From an uncultured Collinsella sp. (GTDB lineage: Bacteria > Actinomycetota > Coriobacteriia > Coriobacteriales > Coriobacteriaceae): a stretch of 15,618 nt of DNA. Of this stretch, positions 1 through 6,965 are shown one piece after another (position 1 is the first letter of the stretch; every line of letters begins with the position of its first letter). The notes under the pieces were generated by a model. That model searched no databases and had not been told where the DNA came from. It saw only the letters and a program-made list of their open reading frames with translations. A program made the translations under genes and the position numbers. Location of the stretch: contig CAJKFS010000046.1 in assembly GCA_905199225.1 (NCBI GenBank), positions 1-15,618 on the forward strand. The letters run 5' to 3'.

Positions 1-21
1 GAAAGCACTTAATGTGCTTTC
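1..21. repeat. perfect 8-bp inverted repeat at window edge
   Basis: Positions 1-8 and 14-21 are perfect reverse complements around a 5-base loop, so the RNA would fold into a small hairpin. No clear T-run follows on either strand inside the window, so it is only a possible remnant of the 3' end of the preceding, unseen transcription unit. Confidence 0.4.
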
Positions 22-75
22 CGTCTTGCGCAGGACTGTAGAGCAGCAAACTTAAACAGCGGGCCGCCCGGGCCG

Positions 76-111
76 GGAATCCGCCCCCGCGCACAGGAGG
101 GGATTCCTTTT
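76..111 (+). terminator. terminator-like hairpin upstream of the str promoter
   Basis: A 7-bp outer stem (76-82 with 101-107) encloses a C-rich/G-rich inner stem (84-88 with 96-100, imperfect) and is followed directly by TTTT at 108-111. This is the layout of an intrinsic terminator. It would end the upstream transcription unit (rpoBC in many bacteria, not visible here) before the str operon promoter. An attenuator role cannot be excluded, because only the part of the region inside the window can be read. Confidence 0.5.
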
Positions 112-166
112 GTGTAGGCTTTGCGGAAATATGGCTATTTTGGGATACGCCCGGCGGCGTGGTCTG

Positions 167-195
167 TTGACGGCACAGCTAACGCCACGTATCCT
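167..195 (+). promoter_or_regulatory. probable sigma-70-type promoter of the str operon
   Basis: A -35 box TTGACG (167-172) and a -10 box TATCCT (190-195) are separated by exactly 17 bases. Transcription would start near 201-203, giving a leader of about 87 bases before rpsL. The leader holds a small hairpin (215-219 with 228-232) before the ribosome binding site at 274-282. The rest of 1-288 shows no convincing gene. Confidence 0.6.
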
Positions 196-288
196 ATCGA
201 ACTGCGTGTTTCGTAGGGGGATGCTGACCCCTCGATTCAAGCCGTTGCACTTTACAGAAAGCTGGAATCATTCGAGAAGGAGTACGCT

Positions 289-666
289 TTGCCTACTATT
301 AACCAGCTGGTTCGCCAGGGCCGTCGTTCCGTGCCCAAGAAGTCCAAGAACGCTGCTCTGCAGCACAACTCCCAGAAGCGCGGCGTGTGCACCCGCGTCT
401 TCACCACGAGCCCCAAGAAGCCGAACTCGGCTCTTCGTAAGGTTGCCCGTGTTCGCCTCGTCAACGGCATCGAAGTTACTGCTTACATCCCGGGTGAGGG
501 CCACAACCTGCAGGAGCACTCCATCGTGCTCGTCCGCGGCGGTCGTGTCCGTGACCTCCCTGGTGTCCGTTATCACGTCATCCGTGGCGCCTACGACGCT
601 GCTCCGGTCCAGAACCGTATGCAGGCCCGTTCCAAGTACGGTGCTAAGCGCCCCAAGGCTAAATAA
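289..666 (+). CDS. rpsL: 30S ribosomal protein S12
   Basis: S12 of the small ribosomal subunit sits at the decoding centre and controls reading accuracy. The 125-residue product matches the family over its whole length: it contains KRGVCTRV at 30-37, KKPNSALRK at 43-51, GEGHNLQEHS at 69-78 and the DLPGVRYH loop at 89-96. The start is TTG at 289, chosen because a strong ribosome binding site (GAGAAGGAG, 274-282) precedes it and the N-terminus MPTINQLVR is typical. Lys43 is kept, but residue 88, usually Lys, is Arg (codon CGT at 550-552). Lys-to-Arg at this site is a known streptomycin-resistance change in other bacteria. It is the first gene of the rpsL-rpsG-fusA-rpsJ operon. Confidence 0.98.
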   Translation: MPTINQLVRQGRRSVPKKSKNAALQHNSQKRGVCTRVFTTSPKKPNSALRKVARVRLVNGIEVTAYIPGEGHNLQEHSIVLVRGGRVRDLPGVRYHVIRGAYDAAPVQNRMQARSKYGAKRPKAK

Positions 667-691
667 GCCAGATAACGTTTTGATACTTTCG

Positions 692-717
692 CCGTGTGCC
701 GCCTAAGCGCCGCACGG
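692..717 (+). promoter_or_regulatory. rpsL-rpsG intercistronic RNA hairpin
   Basis: In the 73-base gap between rpsL and rpsG, CCGTG (692-696) pairs with CACGG (713-717), with an inner CGC/GCG pairing and a CTAA loop. No T-run follows, so it is not a terminator. In E. coli the S12-S7 intercistronic RNA is the site where S7 represses its own operon. This hairpin is in the equivalent place, but whether S7 binds it is unknown. Confidence 0.35.
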
Positions 718-739
718 TAGACACTTAAGGAGATTTCAC

Positions 740-1213
740 ATGCCGCGTCGTGCAGCAGCTAATCGTCGTGAGGTTCAGCCTGACGCCGTTTACAACAACC
801 GCCTGGTGACTCAGCTCATCAACAAGGTCCTTCTTGACGGCAAGAAGGCCACCGCTGAGCGCATCGTTTACACCGCTTTCGAGATCGTTGCCGAGAAGTC
901 TGAGGGTGGCGACGCTCTCGCTACCTTCAAGAAGGCTATGGACAACGTCAAGCCCACGCTCGAGGTTAAGCCCAAGCGTGTCGGTGGCGCTACCTATCAG
1001 GTCCCGATGGAGGTCAACTCCCGTCGTTCCACCGCTCTGGGTATCCGCTGGATCGTCAACTTCTCCCGCGCTCGCAAGGAGAAGACCATGGCCGAGCGTC
1101 TCGCCAACGAGATCCTCGACGCTTCCAACGGCCTGGGCGCTTCCGTCAAGAAGCGTGAGGACGTCTTCAAGATGGCCGAGGCCAACCGCGCGTTCTCTCA
1201 CTATCGTTGGTAA
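740..1213 (+). CDS. rpsG: 30S ribosomal protein S7
   Basis: S7 nucleates assembly of the 30S head by binding the 3' domain of 16S rRNA and contacts the mRNA exit side of the E site. The 157-residue product has the usual family length and begins MPRRAAANRR. It contains GGATYQVPMEV near residues 82-92 and ends HYRW, as in bacterial S7 proteins. ATG at 740 is preceded by AAGGAG at 727-732. It lies 73 bases after rpsL and 19 bases before fusA, with no terminator between, so co-transcription is expected. Codon use is strongly biased, as in its neighbours, fitting high expression. Confidence 0.98.
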   Translation: MPRRAAANRREVQPDAVYNNRLVTQLINKVLLDGKKATAERIVYTAFEIVAEKSEGGDALATFKKAMDNVKPTLEVKPKRVGGATYQVPMEVNSRRSTALGIRWIVNFSRARKEKTMAERLANEILDASNGLGASVKKREDVFKMAEANRAFSHYRW

Positions 1214-1232
1214 GTTAAGGTAAGGAACTAAC

Positions 1233-3332
1233 ATGGCTAAGCCTAAGTACAAGCTTTCCGATACCCGTAACATCGGCATCATGGCCCACATCGATGCCGG
1301 TAAGACCACCACGACCGAGCGTATTCTTTACTACACCGGTAAGACCCACAAGATCGGTGAGGTCCATGAGGGCGCTGCCACCATGGACTGGATGGTTCAG
1401 GAGCAGGAGCGCGGCGTAACCATTACCTCCGCTGCTACCACGTGCTTCTGGAACAAGGACGGTAAGGACTACCGCATCCAGATCATCGACACCCCGGGCC
1501 ACGTTGACTTCACCGCCGAGGTCGAGCGCTGCCTGCGCGTCCTCGATGGCGCTGTCGCCGTCTTCGACGCCGTTGCCGGCGTTCAGCCCCAGTCTGAGAC
1601 CGTTTGGCGTCAGGCTTCTACCTTCAACGTCCCCCGCATCGCCTTCATCAATAAGTATGACCGCGTGGGCGCTGACTTCTTCAACGCTATCGAGACCATG
1701 AAGGATCGTCTCGACGCTAACGCCGTGGCCGCTCAGGTCCCGATGGGCGCCGAGGACAACTTCTGGGGCGTCATCGACCTGGTCACCATGACTGCATGGG
1801 ACTTCAAGGCCGACGAGAAGGGTATGACCTACCCCGAGCCGATGGACGAGATCCCGGCTGAGTTCGCCGACATCGCTGCCACCAAGCGCGAGGAGCTCCT
1901 TGACGCTGCTGCCAGCTTTGACGACGAGCTCATGGAGAAGATCCTCATGGAGGAGGACTTCACCGTCGAGGAGCTTAAGGCCGCTCTGCGCAAGGGCGTT
2001 CTGGCCAACGAGCTCAACCTCGTCTTCGTGGGTTCCGCCTACAAGAACAAGGGCGTTCAGGAGCTGCTTGACGCTGTCGTCGACTACCTGCCCAGCCCGC
2101 TCGACGTTGAGGCCGTCACCGGTACCGATCCGGACACCGGCGAGGAGATCCAGCGTCATCCTTCCTTCGACGAGCCCTTCTCCGGCCTGGTCTTCAAGAT
2201 CATGACCGACCCGTTCGTCGGTAAGCTCACCTACGTCCGCGTTTACTCCGGCCGCGCCGAGTCCGGCTCCTACGTTGTCAACGCTTCCAACGGTCAGCGC
2301 GAGCGCCTCGGCCGCATCCTCGAGATGAACGCCGCCGAGCGTATCGACCGTGACGACGCTGCCGCCGGCGACATCGTCGCTTGCGTCGGCTTCAAGAACT
2401 CCACCACCGGTGACACCCTGTGCGCCGAGGGCAAGGAGATCGTCCTCGAGAAGATCGAGTTCGCTAAGCCCGTTATCGACGTTGCCATCGAGCCCAAGAC
2501 CAAGGCCGAGCAGGACAAGATGTCCCTGGCTCTGACCAAGCTCGCCGAGGAGGACCCGACCTTCCAGGTGTCCACCAACCACGAGACCGGCCAGACCATC
2601 ATCGCCGGCATGGGCGAGCTGCACCTCGAGATCATCGTCGACCGTCTGCTCCGTGAGTTCAAGGTTGACGCTAACGTTGGTAAGCCCCAGGTTGCCTACC
2701 GCGAGACCGCTGGTCACGACGTCGAGAAGGCTGAGGGCAAGTTCGTCCGTCAGTCCGGCGGTCGCGGTCAGTACGGCCATGCCGTCATCAAGCTCGAGAA
2801 GATGGAGGAGGGCTTCGGCTACGAGTTCGTCAACGCTATCGTCGGCGGCGTCGTGCCCAAGGAGTACATCCCGTCCATCGACAAGGGCATCCAGGAGGCC
2901 CTGAACACCGGTGTTATCGCCGGCTTCCCGGTCCTCGACGTTAAGGTCACCCTGTTCGACGGTTCTTACCACGAGGTCGACTCCTCCGAGGCCGCCTTCA
3001 AGATCGCCGGTTCCATGGCTATCAAGGACGCCCTCAAGAAGTCCGATCCGCAGCTGCTCGAGCCGATCATGGCTGTCGAGGTCGAGACCCCCGAGCAGTA
3101 CATGGGCGACGTTATGGGCAACCTCTCCGGTCGCCGCGGCAAGATCGAGGGCATGGAGGATCGCAAGAACACCAAGCTCATCCGTGCCAAGGTGCCGCTG
3201 GGCGAGATGTTCGGTTACGCTACCGACCTTCGCTCCCAGACCCAGGGCCGTGCATCCTACACGATGCAGTTCGACTCTTATGAGCCCGCGCCCAAGTCCA
3301 TCGTGGACGAGGTCATGAGCAAGAACGCCTAA
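1233..3332 (+). CDS. fusA: translation elongation factor G
   Basis: EF-G is the GTPase that drives translocation of tRNA and mRNA after each peptide bond and, with RRF, splits ribosomes for recycling. The 699-residue length is standard. GTPase motifs are visible in order: G1 AHIDAGKTT at 18-26, the switch-I segment RGVTITSAATT at 60-70, G3 DTPGH at 86-90 and G4 NKYD at 140-143 (NKMD is more usual, but the invariant N, K and D are kept). Domain IV contains GQYGHAVIK, and the C-terminal region ends in the typical SQTQGRASYTM segment. ATG at 1233 follows TAAGGA (1221-1226). It is followed 60 bases later by rpsJ, not by tuf as in many str operons. Confidence 0.98.
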   Translation: MAKPKYKLSDTRNIGIMAHIDAGKTTTTERILYYTGKTHKIGEVHEGAATMDWMVQEQERGVTITSAATTCFWNKDGKDYRIQIIDTPGHVDFTAEVERCLRVLDGAVAVFDAVAGVQPQSETVWRQASTFNVPRIAFINKYDRVGADFFNAIETMKDRLDANAVAAQVPMGAEDNFWGVIDLVTMTAWDFKADEKGMTYPEPMDEIPAEFADIAATKREELLDAAASFDDELMEKILMEEDFTVEELKAALRKGVLANELNLVFVGSAYKNKGVQELLDAVVDYLPSPLDVEAVTGTDPDTGEEIQRHPSFDEPFSGLVFKIMTDPFVGKLTYVRVYSGRAESGSYVVNASNGQRERLGRILEMNAAERIDRDDAAAGDIVACVGFKNSTTGDTLCAEGKEIVLEKIEFAKPVIDVAIEPKTKAEQDKMSLALTKLAEEDPTFQVSTNHETGQTIIAGMGELHLEIIVDRLLREFKVDANVGKPQVAYRETAGHDVEKAEGKFVRQSGGRGQYGHAVIKLEKMEEGFGYEFVNAIVGGVVPKEYIPSIDKGIQEALNTGVIAGFPVLDVKVTLFDGSYHEVDSSEAAFKIAGSMAIKDALKKSDPQLLEPIMAVEVETPEQYMGDVMGNLSGRRGKIEGMEDRKNTKLIRAKVPLGEMFGYATDLRSQTQGRASYTMQFDSYEPAPKSIVDEVMSKNA

Positions 3333-3357
3333 GTTCGAGCTCCCTGTTACGTAATCC

Positions 3358-3374
3358 GCGAGAACATCTCTCGC
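3358..3374 (+). other. small hairpin between fusA and rpsJ
   Basis: GCGAGA (3358-3363) pairs perfectly with TCTCGC (3369-3374) around a 5-base loop. It sits just before the rpsJ ribosome binding site (3382-3387). Without a T-run it should not terminate. It could mark an mRNA processing or stability site, but there is no direct evidence for that. Confidence 0.3.
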
Positions 3375-3392
3375 ACTCTTTGGAGGTTTAAG

Positions 3393-3701
3393 TTGGCTAC
3401 CCAGAAGATCCGCATTCGCCTCAAGGGCTATGATCACGAGGTCGTCGATCAGTCCGCGAAGCTCATCGTCGAGACCGCTCAGAAGACCGGCGCTCGCGTT
3501 TCCGGTCCTGTCCCCCTGCCCACCGAGCGCAACCTGTACACGGTTATCCGCTCGCCGCACGTGAACAAGGACTCCCGTGAGCAGTTCGAGATGCGCACTC
3601 ACAAGCGCCTCATCGACATCCTCGACCCCACCTCGGGCACCGTTGATTCGCTCATGCGTCTCGACCTCCCCGCTGGCGTCGACATCGACATCAAGCTCTA
3701 A
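3393..3701 (+). CDS. rpsJ: 30S ribosomal protein S10
   Basis: S10 is part of the 30S head and, as NusE, also takes part in Nus-dependent antitermination. The 102-residue product matches the family end to end: IRIRLKGYDHEVVD at 6-19, SGPVPLPT at 37-44, and SPHVNKDSREQFEMRTHKRL over about 54-73, the loop region contacted in antitermination complexes. The start is TTG at 3393, supported by GGAGGT at 3382-3387. Normally rpsJ heads the S10 operon (rplC, rplD and so on). Here it closes the str operon and is followed at once by a strong terminator and a convergent birA, so it has been separated from the rest of that operon. Confidence 0.98.
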   Translation: MATQKIRIRLKGYDHEVVDQSAKLIVETAQKTGARVSGPVPLPTERNLYTVIRSPHVNKDSREQFEMRTHKRLIDILDPTSGTVDSLMRLDLPAGVDIDIKL

Positions 3702-3720
3702 GCGATATCGCTCATAGCTT

Positions 3721-3760
3721 AAAGGGCCCCGCTGCCGTTACGGTAGCGGGGCCCTTTTGT
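3721..3760. terminator. strong bidirectional intrinsic terminator between rpsJ and birA
   Basis: A stem of about 17 bp (3721-3737 with 3741-3757, one G-T pair) with a three-base loop is flanked by AAA on the left and TTTT on the right. It can therefore terminate transcription in both directions. It ends the str operon on the plus strand and birA (stop at 3818) on the minus strand. Confidence 0.9.
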
Positions 3761-3817
3761 TTAGCATGATGGGATTGGACCGCCGGATAAGGCTGCCGAG
3801 CGGCTGGCTGTGGCGCC

Positions 3818-4594
3818 CTATTCGCTCGCGGGACGCAGCGATGCCTCCTCAAAATGGAAGGATCGCAAACCGCCTTCCGTTTCGATACACGCGCGACCAA
3901 AGCCATCGACGGTTTTAAAGATGCCGCGTGCCAGCTCGTCGCCGGCAGGGGAACGGGCGATAACGTGCTCCCCAATCCAATTGAGGTGGGCGATATATTC
4001 GTCGTGGACGGGCGCGAGCGGACCGGCATCTTCTTCCTTGGCGTTGAGGCGCTCTGCCCAGGTATCTACAGCGTCTATAACTGCGTGATAGACCTCATCG
4101 AGGAGCATGTCAACGGCGGGAACGCTCTCGTTGAGGTCCGAGAGGCTAATTGCCGCCAGGCCGCCATCGGGCACCTCTTGGGGCGTGTAGTTTACGTTGG
4201 CACCAATGCCGCAGACGGCGAAAGGTTTGCCTTCGTTATCGCGTGCGGCCTCGACCAGAATGCCGCCGAGCTTGCGTCCTCGCGCGACCAGGTCGTTGGG
4301 CCATTTAAGGCGAATCTCGTTTGCAAGACTCTGCTTTTCGAGTGCTTCGAGCACCGCTAGGCCGCTGACGGCGGCAAGACCAGAGTACTTTGCGGGATTA
4401 ACGCATGGACGCAGGACAATCGAAAGCAATAGGTTGCCGGCGGTTGAATCCCACTTGTGGCCGCGCCGGCCGCGTCCTGCCGTTTGCGCGCGGGCGGCAA
4501 GTCCTGTGCCGTGTGGCGCACCCTGTTTTCCTGCCTCGAGCAGGTCATCGTTGGTCGATCCGGTTACGTCGACAATCGTTAATTGGGCATCCAT
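3818..4594 (-). CDS. birA: biotin--[acetyl-CoA-carboxylase] ligase, catalytic type without DNA-binding domain
   Basis: This enzyme activates biotin with ATP and transfers it to the conserved lysine of biotin carboxyl carrier protein, here AccB encoded in the neighbouring operon. Counting from the ATG at 4594 it has 258 residues. The adenylation loop GRGRRGHKW is at 40-48, KWPND at 97-101, KLGGILVE at 108-115 and GIGANVNY further on, followed by the C-terminal SH3-like domain. The N-terminal winged-helix domain of repressor-type BirA is absent, so it should act as a ligase only. I chose 4594 over an upstream in-frame ATG (4675) because AAGGAGGT (4604-4611, minus strand) lies 10 bases before it and the upstream extension resembles no ligase. 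It converges on rpsJ and diverges from fabH. Confidence 0.95.
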   Translation of the reverse strand: MDAQLTIVDVTGSTNDDLLEAGKQGAPHGTGLAARAQTAGRGRRGHKWDSTAGNLLLSIVLRPCVNPAKYSGLAAVSGLAVLEALEKQSLANEIRLKWPNDLVARGRKLGGILVEAARDNEGKPFAVCGIGANVNYTPQEVPDGGLAAISLSDLNESVPAVDMLLDEVYHAVIDAVDTWAERLNAKEEDAGPLAPVHDEYIAHLNWIGEHVIARSPAGDELARGIFKTVDGFGRACIETEGGLRSFHFEEASLRPASE

Positions 4595-4688
4595 AGCGGC
4601 TGCTACCTCCTTATTGAATAAGTGAATGACGCAATGGTGTCGAGAGATAGACACAATGTGAAGCCTTTGTTGCATTTGGACAATTTAA

Positions 4689-4753
4689 TGTTAACACGTC
4701 AACAAAGACTGAAATGCGTTATCCTCTCTTGGTCGATGTAAACACGTCAACAA
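4689..4753. promoter_or_regulatory. two-copy dyad-symmetric operator candidate before fabH
   Basis: The 17 bases at 4689-4705 and 4737-4753 agree at 16 of 17 positions and share a 13-base identical core (4693-4705, 4741-4753). Each copy has inverted half-sites of the form GTNNAC and GTNAAC around a 2-base centre; in the first copy these are GTTAAC and GTCAAC. Two equal palindromic sites 48 bases apart in a 176-base divergent gap are typical of a dimeric repressor. They flank the candidate fabH -10 box at 4720-4725. The regulator is not in the window. Confidence 0.6.
4720..4725 (+). promoter_or_regulatory. candidate -10 box of the fatty acid operon
   Basis: TATCCT is identical to the -10 hexamer proposed for the str promoter. 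No good -35 hexamer sits at the right distance; that region lies next to or within the first copy of the repeat (4689-4705). Start of transcription would be near 4731, so the second repeat copy would cover the first transcribed bases. I found no convincing promoter for birA on the other strand. Confidence 0.35.
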
Positions 4754-4770
4754 CTCAAAGGAGGTTAGTG

Positions 4771-5730
4771 ATGGGTTTCACGATTCTTGGAACAGGTTCG
4801 GCACTTCCTGAGCGCAGTGTTTCCAATGACGAGCTGTCTGAGTTCCTCGATACCTCGGATGAGTGGATTTTAACTCGCACAGGTATCAAGAGCCGCCACG
4901 TCTGCACCACCGAGTCACTTGACGACCTTGCCGTAGCGGCGAGCGAGCGGGCACTCCAGGTGTCCGGAATCGACGCGAGCCAGCTGGATCTGATCGTCTG
5001 CTCGACGACGACGGGTGACCACCTTGTTCCCGCTGAGGCGTGTGCCGTTGCTGAGCGACTAGGCGCGACGTGCCCTGCCTTCGATGTCTCGGCGGCTTGT
5101 GCCGGCTTCGTATTTGCGCTCGATGTCGCCGAGGGCTATATCGCCCGCGGTCGCGCCGAGCGCGTGCTTGTCGTTGCTGCCGAGCAGATGACGCGCGCGC
5201 TCGACTGGACCGACCGTGCCACCTGCGTGCTTTTTGGCGATGGGGCAGGCGCCGCAGTGATTGAAGCTGGGGGAGACAACCCCCTTGCCGTTGAGCTTTC
5301 GACGGCGCCCGACGTCGAGACGTTGCGCGTTCCCGGTCTGGTCGGTACCTCGCCGTTTAAGGCTTCCGCAGATAGCGCGAGCGTGCTGTCCATGAATGGC
5401 CGCCGCGTGTTCAAGTTCGGCGTCAACGCCATCTGCGACACGGTCCATAAGCTTGCGATCGATGCGGGCATTTTGGTCGAAGACATCGATCATTTTGTAT
5501 TCCATCAGGCTAACGAACGAATCCTGAGCCAGGCGGTCAAGCGCCTGGGCGTGCCGGACGAGCGCGTGGTTCGCACGTTGCGCGAGACCGGCAACATTTC
5601 GAGCGCATGCATTCCGCTTGCCCTCGACCGGCTGGCAAACGCCGGTGCACTTCACACAGGCGACACCATCGCCTTGGTTGGATTTGGCGCCGGTCTGGAT
5701 ATAGGTGGCTATCTGCTTCGTTGGAAGTAG
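4771..5730 (+). CDS. fabH: beta-ketoacyl-ACP synthase III
   Basis: FabH starts fatty acid synthesis by condensing a short acyl-CoA with malonyl-ACP to give a beta-ketoacyl-ACP; its substrate choice decides straight- or branched-chain primers. The 319-residue product is of family length. The catalytic triad is visible as Cys110 (in VSAACAGF), His245 (in FHQANERI) and Asn275 (in TGNISSAC), with the DEWILTRTGI segment at 30-39 and the C-terminal GFGAGL turn. ATG at 4771 is chosen because AAAGGAGG (4757-4764) precedes it; an in-frame ATG at 4714 would add residues unlike the family and run through the operator repeat. It is the first gene of the operon, 51 bases before acpP. Confidence 0.96.
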   Translation: MGFTILGTGSALPERSVSNDELSEFLDTSDEWILTRTGIKSRHVCTTESLDDLAVAASERALQVSGIDASQLDLIVCSTTTGDHLVPAEACAVAERLGATCPAFDVSAACAGFVFALDVAEGYIARGRAERVLVVAAEQMTRALDWTDRATCVLFGDGAGAAVIEAGGDNPLAVELSTAPDVETLRVPGLVGTSPFKASADSASVLSMNGRRVFKFGVNAICDTVHKLAIDAGILVEDIDHFVFHQANERILSQAVKRLGVPDERVVRTLRETGNISSACIPLALDRLANAGALHTGDTIALVGFGAGLDIGGYLLRWK

Positions 5731-5781
5731 TCGCACATAGGAAATAAAAACGCCCTAGGGCACAACCAAAGGAGAAATACC

Positions 5782-6018
5782 ATGGCAGATCAGAAGACCT
5801 TCGAGCGCGTTTGCGACGTTATCCGCGAGACCGCCGGTCTTGACGATGTCGAGATGAAGCCCGAGTCCACGCTCGAGGAGATTGGTCTCGACAGCCTGGG
5901 CACCGTCGAGATCCTCGTTGCCGTCGAGGACGAGTTTGGCATCCAGCTCGATACCGAGGAGAACCCCAAGACGGTCGGCGAGTTCGCCGATACGGTCGAG
6001 GCGGCATTGGAGAAGTAG
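5782..6018 (+). CDS. acpP: acyl carrier protein
   Basis: The small acidic carrier holds the growing acyl chain on a 4'-phosphopantetheine arm and passes it between the Fab enzymes. The 78-residue product has the family length and acidic composition. The modification site is Ser38 in GLDSLG, followed by the acidic helix TVEILVAVEDEFGI that docks partner enzymes. ATG at 5782 has the strong ribosome binding site AAAGGAGA (5768-5775), fitting the need for more of this protein than of its partners. The 51-base gap after fabH has no terminator but does contain a perfect 10-base palindrome (5752-5761). fabK begins two bases after its stop. Confidence 0.97.
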   Translation: MADQKTFERVCDVIRETAGLDDVEMKPESTLEEIGLDSLGTVEILVAVEDEFGIQLDTEENPKTVGEFADTVEAALEK

Positions 6019-6020
6019 AG

Positions 6021-6965
6021 ATGCTCAAGACTCTTCTCTGCGATCTACTCGGCATCGAAAAGCCCGTGTTCCAGGGCGGTATGGCCTGGATTGCCGATGC
6101 CTCGCTGGCGTCCGCAGTGTCCGAGGCGGGTGGCTTAGGCATCATCGCGGCCATGAACGCCGACGCCAACTGGCTTCGCGACCAGATTCATGAGCTGCGC
6201 GCCAAGACGGATAAGCCCTTTGGCGTCAACGTCATGCTCATGAGCCCGTTTGCCGACGAGGTTGCACAGGTCGTGATTGACGAGCGAGTGCCGGTCGTCG
6301 TGACGGGCGCCGGCAATCCCGCCAAGTACATGAAGGCGTGGAACGAGGCGAGCATCAAGGTCATCCCGGTCGTTGCCTCGGTGGCGCTGGCGCGCCTCGT
6401 GGCACGTCGTGGAGCCACGGCGGTTGTTGCCGAGGGTACCGAATCGGGCGGCCATATTGGCGAGACCTCGACGATGGCACTGGTGCCGCAGGTCGTCGAT
6501 GCGGTCGACATTCCCGTCGTGGCCGCAGGCGGTATTGCCGACGGCCGTGGCGTGGCGGCCGCCTTTATGCTGGGCGCCGAAGGCGTGCAAGTGGGTACGC
6601 GCTTTCTGGTCGCAGACGAGTGCACCGTCTCGGAGCAGTACAAAGAGATGGTCCTGAAGGCCAACGACACTTCGACGCGTGCGACCGGTCGCTCGACGGG
6701 ACATCCGGTGCGCGCCCTCAAGAGCCCCTTCACCAACGCCTATGCCAAGAGCGAGGATTCCGGTGCGAGTGCCGAGGAGCTCGGTGCTTTGGGAACCGGT
6801 GCACTGCGTAAGGCCGCCAAGGACGGCAACTACGAAGAGGGTTCGTTTTTGTGTGGACAGATTGCCGGCATGGTCAACGAGCGCCAGAGCGCACGCGAAA
6901 TCGTTGACGATCTGGTCGATGGCGCCGAGCGCGTCCTGAAGGGTGCGTCCGCATGGGTGGCGTAG
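6021..6965 (+). CDS. fabK: FMN-dependent enoyl-ACP reductase
   Basis: FabK reduces trans-2-enoyl-ACP to acyl-ACP, the last step of each elongation round, using FMN and NAD(P)H. The 314-residue product is a TIM-barrel protein of the nitronate monooxygenase-like family. It starts with the IEKPVFQGGMAWIA segment at 12-25, has the active-site His145 in ESGGHIGE, and shows the FMN phosphate loop AAGGIADGRG at 168-177 and VGTRF at 191-195. Position between acpP and fabD supports FabK rather than a nitronate monooxygenase. The start lies two bases after acpP, with GGAGAAG inside acpP as ribosome binding site. Its 3' end overlaps fabD by 13 bases. No fabI-type reductase is present in the cluster. Confidence 0.94.
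   Translation: MLKTLLCDLLGIEKPVFQGGMAWIADASLASAVSEAGGLGIIAAMNADANWLRDQIHELRAKTDKPFGVNVMLMSPFADEVAQVVIDERVPVVVTGAGNPAKYMKAWNEASIKVIPVVASVALARLVARRGATAVVAEGTESGGHIGETSTMALVPQVVDAVDIPVVAAGGIADGRGVAAAFMLGAEGVQVGTRFLVADECTVSEQYKEMVLKANDTSTRATGRSTGHPVRALKSPFTNAYAKSEDSGASAEELGALGTGALRKAAKDGNYEEGSFLCGQIAGMVNERQSAREIVDDLVDGAERVLKGASAWVA

Noticed and set aside
1..55. Possible C-terminal end of an upstream gene in frame 2
   Set aside because: The 17 codons carry no recognisable motif and the perfect inverted repeat at 1-21 suggests intergenic sequence.
110..706. Plus-strand open frame of 198 codons overlapping rpsL in another frame
   Set aside because: Ser/Arg-rich out-of-frame reading of rpsL with no ribosome site; the promoter at 167-195 would lie inside it.
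1215..3602. Minus-strand open frame of 795 codons opposite fusA and into rpsJ
   Set aside because: It lies antisense to the unmistakable EF-G gene, resembles no family and is explained by the strong GC-ending codon bias of a highly expressed gene.
4595..4675. N-terminal extension of BirA as a possible DNA-binding domain
   Set aside because: Only 27 residues, too short for a winged helix and lying upstream of the strong ribosome site that serves ATG 4594.
5752..5761. Perfect 10-base palindrome before acpP
   Set aside because: Too short to support a call as operator, and as RNA it would give only a 3-bp stem; mentioned under acpP only.
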